Shown here: one piece after another, positions 53,382 to 62,162 of the stretch
Layout: each line of letters begins with the position of its first letter
Position numbering within the stretch: the first letter of the stretch is position 1
Made by a program: the position numbers and the translations under genes
Source: Parerythrobacter aestuarii
Lineage (GTDB): Bacteria > Pseudomonadota > Alphaproteobacteria > Sphingomonadales > Sphingomonadaceae
Assembly (NCBI RefSeq): GCF_030140925.1
Contig: NZ_JARBWD010000002.1
Coordinates: forward strand, 248,001-312,000
Direction: 5' to 3'
Length of the DNA stretch: 64,000 nt
Notes under the pieces: generated by a model
What the model saw: the letters and a program-made list of their open reading frames with translations, nothing else
Database searches by the model: none
Told to the model about the DNA's origin: nothing

Positions 53382-53842
53382 TTCCCGCACCCGTCCATCG
53401 TATGTTGTTGCCGATCGCCTTTCGCGTGCGGCATGTCTGGCGCAAGTTTGCCAAACCGCAATTGACGGGTTGCGCCGTCATCGTTTCCGACCACGAAGGC
53501 TCGATCCTGCTGATGCGGCACAGCTACGGCCCGCGCGTCTGGGCATTGCCTGGCGGCGGGGTCGCCAGGGGCGAAGATCCGGCTGCAGCGGCCCAGCGCG
53601 AGATTTTCGAGGAAGTAGGGATCGAGCTGAGCCGTCTGTCACTGGTTACCGTGCTGGAGGATACGATCTCAGGAGCGCCCAACACCACGCACCTGTTCGC
53701 TGCGACAACCGACCAGTATCCACGGGCCGATCGCCGCGAAGTGCTGGAAGCGAAGTTCTTCCCGCGCCATTCATTGCCAGAGCCGCAAGGAACGCAGACC
53801 CGGGTGCGGCTCGACGTGTGGCGCGAAACCTTGCAGCGCTGA
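53369..53842 (+). CDS. Nudix hydrolase
   Basis: 157 residues with the full Nudix box GGGVARGEDPAAAAQREIFEEVGIEL (Glu residues of the REIFEE helix bind the metal). These hydrolases remove nucleoside diphosphates linked to other groups. The substrate is not visible from the sequence. The first 25 residues (RMLLPIAFRVRHVWRKF) are basic and helical. It starts inside the end of pgl, so the two are coupled. It faces dinB tail to tail. Confidence 0.9.
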   Translation: MLHLIPAPVHRMLLPIAFRVRHVWRKFAKPQLTGCAVIVSDHEGSILLMRHSYGPRVWALPGGGVARGEDPAAAAQREIFEEVGIELSRLSLVTVLEDTISGAPNTTHLFAATTDQYPRADRREVLEAKFFPRHSLPEPQGTQTRVRLDVWRETLQR

Positions 53843-53844
53843 CC

Positions 53845-54981
53845 TTAGAAGAGCGGCAACTGGCCGCTCGAACGTTCGGAACGTTCGGCCTGCTTCTCCG
53901 CTTCCTGCTCGAGGTTGGAGAGCGTCAGCCCCATCAGGCGGATCGGCAAGGGAAGCGGCAATTGCGCTTCCAGCAGGTCACGCGAGATCTGCGCGAATTC
54001 TTCCCGGCCTTCGACGTAGTGCGGCACGGAATGTGCGCGGGTGACAGTGCGAAAGTCGTTGTACTTCATTTTCAGCGTGACAGTCCGCCCACGCGCTTTG
54101 GTGCGCTCGATGCTGTCCCACACGATCCCGGTGATCCGTTCCAGCGTTTCGCGCAGCTCGTCGGGTTCGTGCTGGTCTGTCGAGAAGGTACGTTCGCCAC
54201 CGACCGACTTGCGGATGCGGTTGGCACGCACCGGCCTCAAGTCGATCCCGCGCGCGGCGCGATAGAGATAGTCGCCGAAGCTGCCGAAGTGCTGCCGTAG
54301 CCAGCCGAGGTCCTTCTTTGCCAGGTCGGCCCCCGTCTCGATTCCCAACTTCGCCATTTTCTCCGCTCCCTTGGGTCCGACCCCATGGAAGCGCCGGATC
54401 GGCAGTGACTGCACGAACGCCGCGCCTTCGCCAGGCTTGATAATGCATAGTCCATCGGGCTTGTTCTGGTCGCTGGCGAGCTTGGCGAGGAACTTGTTGT
54501 AGCTGACCCCGGCGCTGGCGGTGAGCCTGGTTTCCGCCTTGATGCGCTCGCGGATCAACTGCGCGGTTCGGGTGGCCGAACCCACCCCGCGCAAGTCGTC
54601 GGTCACATCGAGATAGGCTTCGTCGAGGCTCAGCGGCTCGACGTGCGGGGTGTAATGGCGAAAGATCTCGCGGATCCTGGCCGATGCCTCCTTGTACGCA
54701 TCGAAGCGGTGGCGGACAAAGATCAGGTCGGGGCACAGCCGCTTGGCGGTAACCGAGGGCATCGCGCTCTTGACCCCGAATTTGCGCGCTTCGTAGCTGG
54801 CCGCCGCTACAACGCCACGTCCACCAGCCCCACCAACCGCCACCGGCTTGCCGCGCAGCTCCGGATTGTCGCGCTGCTCGACGCTGGCAAAGAAGGCATC
54901 CATGTCGACATGGATGACCTTGCGCAGGCCATCGGCCTCATCGTCGTCGCTGAAGTCATCGCCGCCATCCATGCCCATCAC
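53845..54981 (-). CDS. dinB: DNA polymerase IV (Y-family translesion polymerase)
   Basis: 378 residues. Catalytic motifs are HVDMDAFFASVEQ near the start and PLSLDEAYLDVTD in the palm. The helix-hairpin-helix segment RRFHGVGPKGAEKMAKLG is intact, and the C-terminal QLPLF is a clamp-binding motif. About 17 extra acidic residues precede the usual start (GGDDFSDDDEAD). The divergent MFS gene shares its promoter space (54982-55085). No alphaproteobacterial LexA box is obvious there. Confidence 0.95.
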   Translation of the reverse strand: MMGMDGGDDFSDDDEADGLRKVIHVDMDAFFASVEQRDNPELRGKPVAVGGAGGRGVVAAASYEARKFGVKSAMPSVTAKRLCPDLIFVRHRFDAYKEASARIREIFRHYTPHVEPLSLDEAYLDVTDDLRGVGSATRTAQLIRERIKAETRLTASAGVSYNKFLAKLASDQNKPDGLCIIKPGEGAAFVQSLPIRRFHGVGPKGAEKMAKLGIETGADLAKKDLGWLRQHFGSFGDYLYRAARGIDLRPVRANRIRKSVGGERTFSTDQHEPDELRETLERITGIVWDSIERTKARGRTVTLKMKYNDFRTVTRAHSVPHYVEGREEFAQISRDLLEAQLPLPLPIRLMGLTLSNLEQEAEKQAERSERSSGQLPLF

Positions 54982-55026
54982 ATAGCCCGCCCGTCATGGC
55001 AAATGAAGCACAGCCACCCGGCATTA

Positions 55027-55041
55027 GTATGCAACGCATAC
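55027..55041. promoter_or_regulatory. Palindromic site between dinB and the efflux gene
   Basis: GTATGC, spacer AAC, GCATAC is a perfect 6-bp palindrome with a 3-base spacer in the 104-base divergent region. It could be the operator of a repressor controlling the efflux pump. It does not match LexA boxes known from alphaproteobacteria. Confidence 0.4.
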
Positions 55042-55085
55042 GAAAATTGCTTTGCATCCTCCGGCAGGCTGGGCATGGAAAGAGG

Positions 55086-56360
55086 ATGATCCATACGATC
55101 ACTTCCAGTGAAGGCCCGCCGCGGACCATAAGGAGGCTCGAATTCGTTGCCCTGATGGCGGCGGTCATGAGCCTTGGCGCGCTGGCCATCGACGCCATGT
55201 TGCCCGCGCTCGACGAGATCGCGGCGACATTCGGCGTGGACGATCCCAACCGTCGCCAGCTGGTGGTAGGTGTCTATCTTCTGGCCGGTGGTGTCGGATG
55301 CCTGGTGCCAGGCTCATTCGCCGACCACTTCGGGCGCACCCGTGTTCTGATGGTGGTGCTCTGCTGCTACATCGTCACTTCGCTGCTGTGTGCGGTCGCC
55401 CCAACCTATGAAGCGCTGTTGGGTATCCGCATTGCGCAAGGGTTCCTCGTTGCGGGTCTGGGCGTGTTGCCTGCGGCGATCATCCGGGACCGCTTCGAAG
55501 GCGATGCCATGGCGCGCCTGATGTCGACCATCTTCATCGTCTTCATGGTGGTGCCGGTGTTGGCACCCAGCATGGGGCAGTGGGTCCTCAATGTTGCGCA
55601 ATGGCCTTGGGTCTTCGTGGCGATGGCGATCGCAGCGGCTTTGGTGATGTTATGGGCATGGCTCCGCTTGCCGGAAACACTGGCGATCGAGGATCGCGAT
55701 CCGCTCGATTTCAGGAGCGTGTTTCATAACCTGCCGCTCACTTTCCGCACGCGCGAGGCAGTCGGCTACGTCTTTGGTAGTGGCCTCACCTTCGGGGCCA
55801 TGTTCGGCTATATCAATTCGGCCCAGCAGCTGATCGGCGAACACTTTGGGGCGGGTGACGATTTCCCGATCATCTTCGGTGCGACAGCCTCTACGCTGGC
55901 AGTCTCCAGCTTCGCCAATTCGCGCATTGTCGAGAACTTCGGTGCCCGGCGTGTGTCGCATACCGCGCTCTGCGTGTTCATCGCGGTTTCGGCAGCGCAA
56001 GTGTGGGCAGCGTTCTACCATGGCGGCTCGCTGGAGCTGTTCATCCCTTTGATGTCGGCAAACCTGTGCCTGCTCGGCTTCATGGGGGCCAATTTCGGCT
56101 CAATCGCCATGCAGCCGTTCCAGCATGCGGCTGGAGCAGCAAGCTCGGCACAGGGCTTCGTGCGAATGTCGTTGGGAGCCGGGGTCGGGATCCTGATCGG
56201 CCAGGCTTATGATGGTACGGCGCGGACGCTGGCGGTCGCGCTGCTGAGCTGCAGCATCGCTTCACTGTGCCTGATCCTGTTCAGCGAACGCGGCGTGCTG
56301 TTCCGAAGGCCCCGCGATGCAAGGCGCTATCTCGCCTTGCATGACGTGTTGCACGATTGA
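55086..56360 (+). CDS. MFS multidrug efflux transporter, Bcr/CflA-like
   Basis: 424 residues from the ATG at 55086. An in-frame ATG at 54996 would add 30 residues lying across the palindrome and is less likely. Twelve membrane spans are readable. The second span region has LVVGVYLLAGGVGCLVPGSFADHFGRTRVL, the MFS loop motif, and QGFLVAGLGVLPAAIIRDRFEG is typical of the Bcr/CflA drug-proton antiporters. The beginning LEFVALMAAVMSLGALAIDAMLPALDEIAATFGV is also family-like. The substrate is unknown. It ends five bases from the convergent carboxylase gene. Confidence 0.9.
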   Translation: MIHTITSSEGPPRTIRRLEFVALMAAVMSLGALAIDAMLPALDEIAATFGVDDPNRRQLVVGVYLLAGGVGCLVPGSFADHFGRTRVLMVVLCCYIVTSLLCAVAPTYEALLGIRIAQGFLVAGLGVLPAAIIRDRFEGDAMARLMSTIFIVFMVVPVLAPSMGQWVLNVAQWPWVFVAMAIAAALVMLWAWLRLPETLAIEDRDPLDFRSVFHNLPLTFRTREAVGYVFGSGLTFGAMFGYINSAQQLIGEHFGAGDDFPIIFGATASTLAVSSFANSRIVENFGARRVSHTALCVFIAVSAAQVWAAFYHGGSLELFIPLMSANLCLLGFMGANFGSIAMQPFQHAAGAASSAQGFVRMSLGAGVGILIGQAYDGTARTLAVALLSCSIASLCLILFSERGVLFRRPRDARRYLALHDVLHD

Positions 56361-56365
56361 GGCAC

Positions 56366-57919
56366 CTAGGCTTCGCTCTCCAGCCTCCGCCAGGCCAGCT
56401 CGGCGAATTCGCACAGCAGGGGCCGCGTATCGCGCGGGTCGATAATGTCCTCGACATTGAAGCGCTCGGCGCTGCGGAAGGGCGAGGTGACCTTGTCCAG
56501 CCGCTCGCGGATCGCGGCCAGCTCTGCCGCCGGGTCTTCGCTGGCTTCCAGCTCGGACTTGTAGGCGACCTCCAGCCCGCCCGCGATCGGCAGGCTGCCC
56601 CAGTCGCCCGAGGGCCAGCAATAGCGGTACTGGAACCGGTCTGCGTTCGACATCGCGCTCCCCGCAATGCCATAGGCGCGGCGCATGACGATCGAGGCGA
56701 GCGGGACAGTGGCCTTGTAGATAGCATTCATCGCCTGCACCCCGTAACGGATCGTGCCCGCGACCTCCGCCTCGCGCCCGATCATGAAACCGGGGTTGTC
56801 GACCAGGTGGACGATCGGCAGGCGGAACTGGTCGGCCAGCTTGACGAAGCGCTCGACCTTTTCGCTGGTCTTGGCGTCCCAGCTGCCTCCGAGATAGCTC
56901 GGATCGCTGGCGAGCACGAATACAGGCCAGCCATCGAGGCGGGCCAGTGCAGTGATGGCGGTGCGGCCCCACATGCGGCCGATTTCGAACACTGTGCCCT
57001 GGTCGAACACCATGTCGAGGCAGCGGCGCATTGAATAGACTTGTTTCTCCTCACGCGGGACGAGGCTGAGCAGCGCTTCCTCGCGGCGATGGACCGGGTC
57101 GGTGCAGAGCGAACGCCGCGCCAGCTGGCCGACATGCTCGGGCATGAAGCTGAGGAAATGCCGCGCGCGGGCGAAGGCTTCGGCTTCGCTGGAGACCTCG
57201 TCATCGACCACGCCGTTGCGGGTGTGGATGTCGCTGCCGCCGAGTTCCTCCTTGGCTTGTTGATGGTCTGCGGCGCTTTTGTATTGCTCGCCCAAGCCGT
57301 CGACCACGGCAGGACCGGCGGCGAATATCTGCGACAAGCCCTTGACCATAATCGAATAGTGGCTTGCAACGATGCGTGCCGCTCCGAGGCCGGCTGTGGG
57401 GCCCAGCGCCAGCGCCACGACCGGCACGGTGTCGAGGTTCTTCACGGTGTCGCCCCATCCGGGCACGGCAGGGATATAGGTCGCGCCGATCATTTCCAGT
57501 GTCTTGACCGAGCCACCGCCTCCTGTGCCGTCGATCATCTTGATGATGGGCAGCTTCAGCTCGTGCGCCATCTGTTCGGCCTGCACCATCTTGCGCTTGA
57601 TGCCTGCGTCGGCCGCGCCACCGCGAATGGTGAAATCGTCTGCCGTGGCGACCACCGGACGGCCATTGATAGTGGCCTTGCCGAACAGGAACGGAGCGGG
57701 GAGGACACTGATGAGGTCGCCGTTCTCGTCATAGGTCGCATTGCCGGCGATCTTGCCGATCTCGCGGAAGGAGCCGTCATCGACCAGCGCCGCGAGCCGG
57801 GCGCGGGCATCCATTTTGCCGCGTGAGTGTTGGCGACCGACCTTCTCTGGTCCGCCCATCTGCTCGGCGAGTTCTTCGCGCTTGCGGAGTTCCTCGAGTT
57901 CCTTGGCCCAGCTCAACAC
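56366..57919 (-). CDS. Acyl-CoA carboxylase carboxyltransferase (beta) subunit
   Basis: 517 residues of the biotin-dependent carboxyltransferase family, with two crotonase-like halves. It begins LRKREELAEQMGGPEKVGRQHSRGKMDARARLAALVDDGSF. The acyl-CoA and biotin sites correspond to IDGTGGGGSVKTLE and LVDNPGFMIGREAEVAGTIRYG. The sequence differs from classic PccB (for example SISEN/HSGG-like signatures are missing), so the substrate, propionyl-CoA or another acyl-CoA, is uncertain. It is transcribed after the alpha subunit, separated from it by a palindromic repeat. Confidence 0.88.
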   Translation of the reverse strand: MLSWAKELEELRKREELAEQMGGPEKVGRQHSRGKMDARARLAALVDDGSFREIGKIAGNATYDENGDLISVLPAPFLFGKATINGRPVVATADDFTIRGGAADAGIKRKMVQAEQMAHELKLPIIKMIDGTGGGGSVKTLEMIGATYIPAVPGWGDTVKNLDTVPVVALALGPTAGLGAARIVASHYSIMVKGLSQIFAAGPAVVDGLGEQYKSAADHQQAKEELGGSDIHTRNGVVDDEVSSEAEAFARARHFLSFMPEHVGQLARRSLCTDPVHRREEALLSLVPREEKQVYSMRRCLDMVFDQGTVFEIGRMWGRTAITALARLDGWPVFVLASDPSYLGGSWDAKTSEKVERFVKLADQFRLPIVHLVDNPGFMIGREAEVAGTIRYGVQAMNAIYKATVPLASIVMRRAYGIAGSAMSNADRFQYRYCWPSGDWGSLPIAGGLEVAYKSELEASEDPAAELAAIRERLDKVTSPFRSAERFNVEDIIDPRDTRPLLCEFAELAWRRLESEA

Positions 57920-57928
57920 CCACTCCCG

Positions 57929-58019
57929 TCATGCTGAACTTGTTTCAGCATCCATCTCTCCATTTCGAGTTGCAGTGCATGCGGCGAAATGGACCCTGAA
58001 ACAAGTTCAGGGTGACGAG
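57929..58019. repeat. Intergenic palindromic repeat, family B
   Basis: CGTCATGCTGAACTTGTTTC at the left pairs imperfectly with GAAACAAGTTCAGGGTGACG at the right, a common type of intergenic element in alphaproteobacteria. It differs in sequence from the family A copies. It lies between the alpha and beta carboxylase genes on the minus strand. Confidence 0.8.
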
Positions 58020-58028
58020 AAGGGAAAG

Positions 58029-59921
58029 TCAGTCCTCCTCCGCAGGCTCCACCACGCACAGCACCGCCTCGACCTGCACCTGCCCGCCTTCGCTGGCGGT
58101 AAGCCCGGTCACGGTCCCGTCGAACGGCGCGGTGAGGGAGTGTTCCATCTTCATCGCCTCGAGCACCATCAGCCGCTGGCCTGCGGTGACGCTGTCGCCC
58201 TCGGCCACATCGACCGCAATGACCTTGCCCGGCATCGGAGCGAGGATCGCGCCGTCGGCGGCGGAGGCGTGGGCGCCTTCGAAACTTGGGAGCCTAACTT
58301 CGAAGCTTTGCCCATTCTTGGTGACCATTGCGGCATCTGGCGTCGATGTAGATGTGTACGTGTCGCCACCCAAAAACGGCACCTTCGCGACTTCGAAGTT
58401 CTTCCCGTCGACTTGAACGAGCAGACTACGTTTCGGACTTGCGTTGAGGCGGAAACCCTCAAGGAGTTCATTGTCGCGACTGTGATACCAGTCGTCACCG
58501 TAGTCTTCGATCAGGCGACGGGCACCTTGGCCCAAGACTTCCTCATCAGGTTCAGTCGACGGAATGAGGCTTTCCCCCTCTTTCTCAATGAAGCCCGTTG
58601 TGAACTCTCCTGATTTGAAGGTGGGGGAGTTAGCTGCGCGGTAGAGGAAGCCCGCGTTCGATTTGACGGGCCAGACCATCGTTCCTTCGAGTGCGGCGAG
58701 CATTGAGTTAATCGCTTCGTCGCGATCATGCTCATGAACGATAACTTTTGCGATCATTGGGTCGTAAAACGGTGAGATCGTCGAGTGTTGTTCGACACCG
58801 GAGTCGACGCGGTAATCTGTGTCAGGCAGGTTGTAGCGATCCAACCGTCCTGTGCTTGGCAGGAACCCCTTCGCCGGGTCTTCCGCATAGAGGCGCGCTT
58901 CCATCGCCCAGCCGTTGATCGATAGCTCCTCCTGCTTCAGCGGAATCGGTTCGCCGCTCGCCACCCGCAGCTGCCACTCCACGAGATCCACCCCGGTGAT
59001 CTCTTCGGTCACCGGGTGTTCCACCTGCAGCCGCGTGTTCATCTCCATGAAGAAGATGCGGTCGGCGCGCAGGCCTTCGCTCGCGTCGGCGATGAATTCG
59101 ATCGTGCCTGCGCCATCATAATCGACCGCCTTGGCGGCGCGCACGGCGGCGGCGCAGATTTCCTCGCGGGTCGCCTCGTCCATGCCGGGGGCGGGGGCTT
59201 CCTCGATCACCTTCTGGTGGCGGCGCTGGAGCGAGCAGTCGCGTTCGAACAGGTGGACGACATTGCCGTGGCTGTCGCCGAACACCTGCACCTCGATATG
59301 GCGGGGCGAGGTGATCCACTTTTCGAGCAGCACTTCGTCATTCGTGAAGCTGGCCTTGGCCTCGCGCTTGCAGCTTTCGAGGGCGGCTTCAAAGTCCGCT
59401 GCCGCGTCGACCTTGCGCATCCCCTTGCCGCCGCCGCCCGCGACCGCCTTGATCAGCACGGGATAGCCGATCGCGTCGGCCTCTGACTTGAGACGCTCTA
59501 CCGACTGGTCCTCGCCTTCATAGCCGGGCGTCACCGGCACACCCGCTTCGCGCATCAGCTTCTTGGCGGCGTCCTTGAGGCCCATGGCTTCGATGCTCGA
59601 TGGCTTGGGGCCGACCCAGATCAGCCCGGCATCGATCACCGCCTGCGCGAACCCGGAATTCTCCGACAGGAAGCCATAGCCCGGATGGATCGCATCCGCC
59701 CCGGTCTGCTTCGCCGCCGCGATGATCTTTTCGCCAACAAGGTAGCTCTCGGACGCAGGCGACGGCCCGATATGCACCGCTTCATCGGCTGAACGCACAT
59801 GCAGCGCCTTGGCATCGGCATCCGAATAGACCGCCACCGTCGCAATCCCCATGGCGCGCGCGGTGCGGATGATGCGGCAGGCGATCTCGCCGCGATTGGC
59901 GATCAGGAGCTTAGCTATCAT
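58029..59921 (-). CDS. Acyl-CoA carboxylase alpha subunit (biotin carboxylase and biotin carrier)
   Basis: 630 residues. It starts at MIAKLLIANRGEIACRIIRTARAMG, the classic biotin carboxylase opening, followed by KAVAGGGGKGMRKV (ATP loop), QRRHQKVIEEAPAPG, and EMNTRLQVEHPVTEEITG. The C-terminal biotin carrier carries the attachment lysine in VLEAMKMEHSL. The longer frame to 59987 crosses the neighbouring gene. The stretch 58321-58860, coding roughly for residues 354-533, is clearly poorer in GC than the rest of the gene, although the frame is intact. Its start overlaps the DUF4440-like gene by 11 bases. Propionyl-CoA is a plausible substrate given the valine genes in the window. Confidence 0.93.
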   Translation of the reverse strand: MIAKLLIANRGEIACRIIRTARAMGIATVAVYSDADAKALHVRSADEAVHIGPSPASESYLVGEKIIAAAKQTGADAIHPGYGFLSENSGFAQAVIDAGLIWVGPKPSSIEAMGLKDAAKKLMREAGVPVTPGYEGEDQSVERLKSEADAIGYPVLIKAVAGGGGKGMRKVDAAADFEAALESCKREAKASFTNDEVLLEKWITSPRHIEVQVFGDSHGNVVHLFERDCSLQRRHQKVIEEAPAPGMDEATREEICAAAVRAAKAVDYDGAGTIEFIADASEGLRADRIFFMEMNTRLQVEHPVTEEITGVDLVEWQLRVASGEPIPLKQEELSINGWAMEARLYAEDPAKGFLPSTGRLDRYNLPDTDYRVDSGVEQHSTISPFYDPMIAKVIVHEHDRDEAINSMLAALEGTMVWPVKSNAGFLYRAANSPTFKSGEFTTGFIEKEGESLIPSTEPDEEVLGQGARRLIEDYGDDWYHSRDNELLEGFRLNASPKRSLLVQVDGKNFEVAKVPFLGGDTYTSTSTPDAAMVTKNGQSFEVRLPSFEGAHASAADGAILAPMPGKVIAVDVAEGDSVTAGQRLMVLEAMKMEHSLTAPFDGTVTGLTASEGGQVQVEAVLCVVEPAEED

Positions 59922-60417
59922 CGCCGTCGATCCAGCCGGCACCCACTTCGCCACAGCGCTCAGGCGCGACCATGGTGAAGCTGACATTGCCGACCTTCCA
60001 GCTGCCGTCGTCCATCCGCACCATGCTCATCGAATTGATCCCGCAATGGGTCAGCGTGCCATTTGCAGTGAAGCTGTAGGGACCCCACACCTGCGCCATG
60101 TCCCCGCTAATGAGGATGTCGGAGTATTTCATGGACTCGACGTAGTCCGCAGTGCGCTTGGCCCAGTTTTCCAGGTGCTTGGCCGCCGGGACAATATCAA
60201 TGCGCGGGTTGGCCGGGTCCATCTGGTTGTGCACGAAGATAACTGCCTCCGGCAGCATGTGTTCGGCCAGCACGGTACGGTCGGAATTGGCGATCGCGTC
60301 CATGAAGCCATTGGCTCCGGCGATGACCGCCATTTCCTCGGTGACATAGACATCGGCCGATACGGGCGACGCAGCGACAGCAAGCGCAAGGCCTGCGATA
60401 AAGGGGTTTCCTCTCAT
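59911..60417 (-). CDS. Secreted DUF4440 / SnoaL-like (NTF2-fold) protein
   Basis: 168 residues from the ATG giving MRGNPFIAGLALAVAASPVSADVYV, a signal peptide with cut after SADV-like region. The mature part has the cone-shaped NTF2-like pattern of DUF4440 proteins: FMDAIANSDRTVLAEHMLPEAVIFVHNQ, then GDMAQVWGPYSFTANGTLTHCGINSMSMVRMDDGSWKVGNVSFTM. A pocket protein with unknown ligand. It lies between crtB and the carboxylase alpha gene, overlapping the latter by 11 bases. A longer upstream frame runs antisense to crtB and is not used. Confidence 0.8.
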   Translation of the reverse strand: MRGNPFIAGLALAVAASPVSADVYVTEEMAVIAGANGFMDAIANSDRTVLAEHMLPEAVIFVHNQMDPANPRIDIVPAAKHLENWAKRTADYVESMKYSDILISGDMAQVWGPYSFTANGTLTHCGINSMSMVRMDDGSWKVGNVSFTMVAPERCGEVGAGWIDGDDS

Positions 60418-60427
60418 GTGCTGCTGG

Positions 60428-61441
60428 CTAGTCGCTGGCAGCACGCTCCGCAAGTTGCGAGCGCGTCCAGCGCGGCATTTCCGAGGGCTTGGGTGGACGG
60501 TTGACCAGCGCTTCGAAGAAGGCGGCGGCAGCGTGGCGGATCTTGTCGAGCTTGCTAGTGTGGACGCGGTGGTCCCACGCCTCGGTCCCGCGGCGGCGGA
60601 CTTCACGGCCGATTTCGCCATAGATACGGGCGGCGGAAAGCACCGCCCAGCGGCTGCGGAAAGGCAGGCGGGCCGCGCCAATGCGGGCGGCGGCTTCATG
60701 CGCTTCCATCAGCGTGACCATATGTGCGGCCATGTCGGCCAGTTCCTGCCGGTGGTGCGGCTTGGTGTGCTGGCCTGGCTCGATGTCTTCCTCGACCAGC
60801 CATTCGATTGGCAGGTAGCAGCGCCCGGCGGCGTCATCCTCCAGCAGATCGCGGGCGATATTGGCGAGCTGGAAGGCGAGACCGAGGTCGCAGGCGCGAT
60901 CGAGCGTGTCTTCGTCGTCGGGCGAGACGCCCATAACCACCGCCATCATCACGCCGACGGCGCCGGCGACATGGAAGCAGTAGCGCAGAAGGTCGCCCTC
61001 ATTGCGCGGGCGCCAGTCCGCTGCATCGAGCTCGAACCCGGCGATAACATCATCGGCCATGGCCTGAGTGATGCCGCATTCCTTGGCGACGAGGCCGAAA
61101 GCGTCGAAGGCGACATCGGCGGTCGGCTGGCCCGCCAGCGCGCGGCGGGTGAGGACGCGGATCGCTTCGATGCGGTCTTCGGCATTGGACTGGTCGCCCA
61201 GTTCACCACCATGATCCTGCGCATCGGCGATATCGTCGCAGCGGCGGCACCAGGCATAAAGCAGCCACACCCGCTCGCGCGTGGTGCGATCGAACAGGCG
61301 GCTGGCGGCGGAAAAGCTCTTGGAGCCCCTCTTGATAGAGAGCCTCGCCTTTTCGACCAGCGCTGCCCGGTTGCGTCCGCCGCCCGGCGTGGACGGGGTA
61401 GGGCGGACGTAATTCGGGGCGAGTGGGCGTTCGGTAGGCAT
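60428..61441 (-). CDS. crtB: Phytoene synthase
   Basis: 337 residues. It joins two geranylgeranyl diphosphates to phytoene. Both Asp-rich metal motifs are present: WCRRCDDIADAQD and LANIARDLLEDDAAGRCYLP. FDRTTRERVWLLYAWCR and the C-terminal SRWAVLSAARIYGEIG are family parts. It belongs to the minus-strand carotenoid set with crtI and crtY, with a LOG-family gene and a palindromic repeat in between. Confidence 0.94.
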   Translation of the reverse strand: MPTERPLAPNYVRPTPSTPGGGRNRAALVEKARLSIKRGSKSFSAASRLFDRTTRERVWLLYAWCRRCDDIADAQDHGGELGDQSNAEDRIEAIRVLTRRALAGQPTADVAFDAFGLVAKECGITQAMADDVIAGFELDAADWRPRNEGDLLRYCFHVAGAVGVMMAVVMGVSPDDEDTLDRACDLGLAFQLANIARDLLEDDAAGRCYLPIEWLVEEDIEPGQHTKPHHRQELADMAAHMVTLMEAHEAAARIGAARLPFRSRWAVLSAARIYGEIGREVRRRGTEAWDHRVHTSKLDKIRHAAAAFFEALVNRPPKPSEMPRWTRSQLAERAASD

Positions 61442-61450
61442 ACTTAGCGC

Positions 61451-61550
61451 GTCACCCCTGCGAAGGCAGGGGCCCAGATGAGGGTTCGATAACTTGCGAC
61501 GGTGAAGCGGTGGGATAGGTTATCTGGACCGCGGCCTGCGCCGGGGTGAC
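61451..61550. repeat. Intergenic palindromic repeat, family C
   Basis: GTCACCCCTGCGAAGGCAGG at the left, continuing GGCCCAGAT, pairs with ATCTGGACC and GGCCTGCGCCGGGGTGAC at the right. This is another REP-like element, different from families A and B, in the gap between crtB and the LOG-family gene. Confidence 0.8.
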
Positions 61551-61580
61551 GGGTGCTTTTGATTTTGGGTTTGCGAACCG

Positions 61581-62162
61581 TCACAAATCGTCGGCCTTCA
61601 TGCGGAAGATCGGGGTGTGCGGCTTGTAGTTGATCATCTTCGCCAGCAGGTCCGGCAAGGTTTCAGCATGGATCAGGATGTTCTGGTGCGCCTCCCGCAC
61701 GAAACCGACCTCCGCCATCTTGCGATTGAAGGCGATCAGGTCGTCATAGAAGCCGAATGCGTTAAGCAGTCCGACCGGATCGGAGTGATAGCCCAGCTGC
61801 GCCCAGCTCATCGCTTCCCACAGCTCGTCCATCGTGCCGACCCCCCCGGGGATGGTGACGAAGCCATCGGACAGGTCGGTGAACTTCTGCTTGCGCTCGT
61901 GCATCCCGCTGACGGTGATCAGTTCGGTGCAATTGTGGTTGGCGACCTCCGAATTGACCAGCGCTTCGGGAATTACCCCGATGACCTCTCCGCCCGCTTC
62001 CAGCGCACCGGTCGCGACCGCGCCCATCAGCCCTAGCCGCCCGCCACCATAGACGACGCCGATGTCACGCTCTGCCAGCCCTTGGCCGACTTCGCGCGCA
62101 AGCTCGATATAGCGACTATCCTCCGGTGTGGCGGAGCCGCAATAGACAGCGAGGCGTTTCAT
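61581..62162 (-). CDS. LOG-family protein (TIGR00730), nucleotide 5'-monophosphate phosphoribohydrolase-like
   Basis: 193 residues of the Rossmann-fold LOG family, known for cytokinin riboside monophosphate hydrolysis. The diagnostic motif PGGVGTMDELWE is present, with YGGGRLGLMGAVATGALEAGG for phosphate binding and the Arg of MHERKQKF. Bacterial members also act on AMP. Its start overlaps the crtI stop by four bases, so it is cotranscribed with carotenoid genes, an arrangement whose meaning is unclear. Confidence 0.9.
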   Translation of the reverse strand: MKRLAVYCGSATPEDSRYIELAREVGQGLAERDIGVVYGGGRLGLMGAVATGALEAGGEVIGVIPEALVNSEVANHNCTELITVSGMHERKQKFTDLSDGFVTIPGGVGTMDELWEAMSWAQLGYHSDPVGLLNAFGFYDDLIAFNRKMAEVGFVREAHQNILIHAETLPDLLAKMINYKPHTPIFRMKADDL

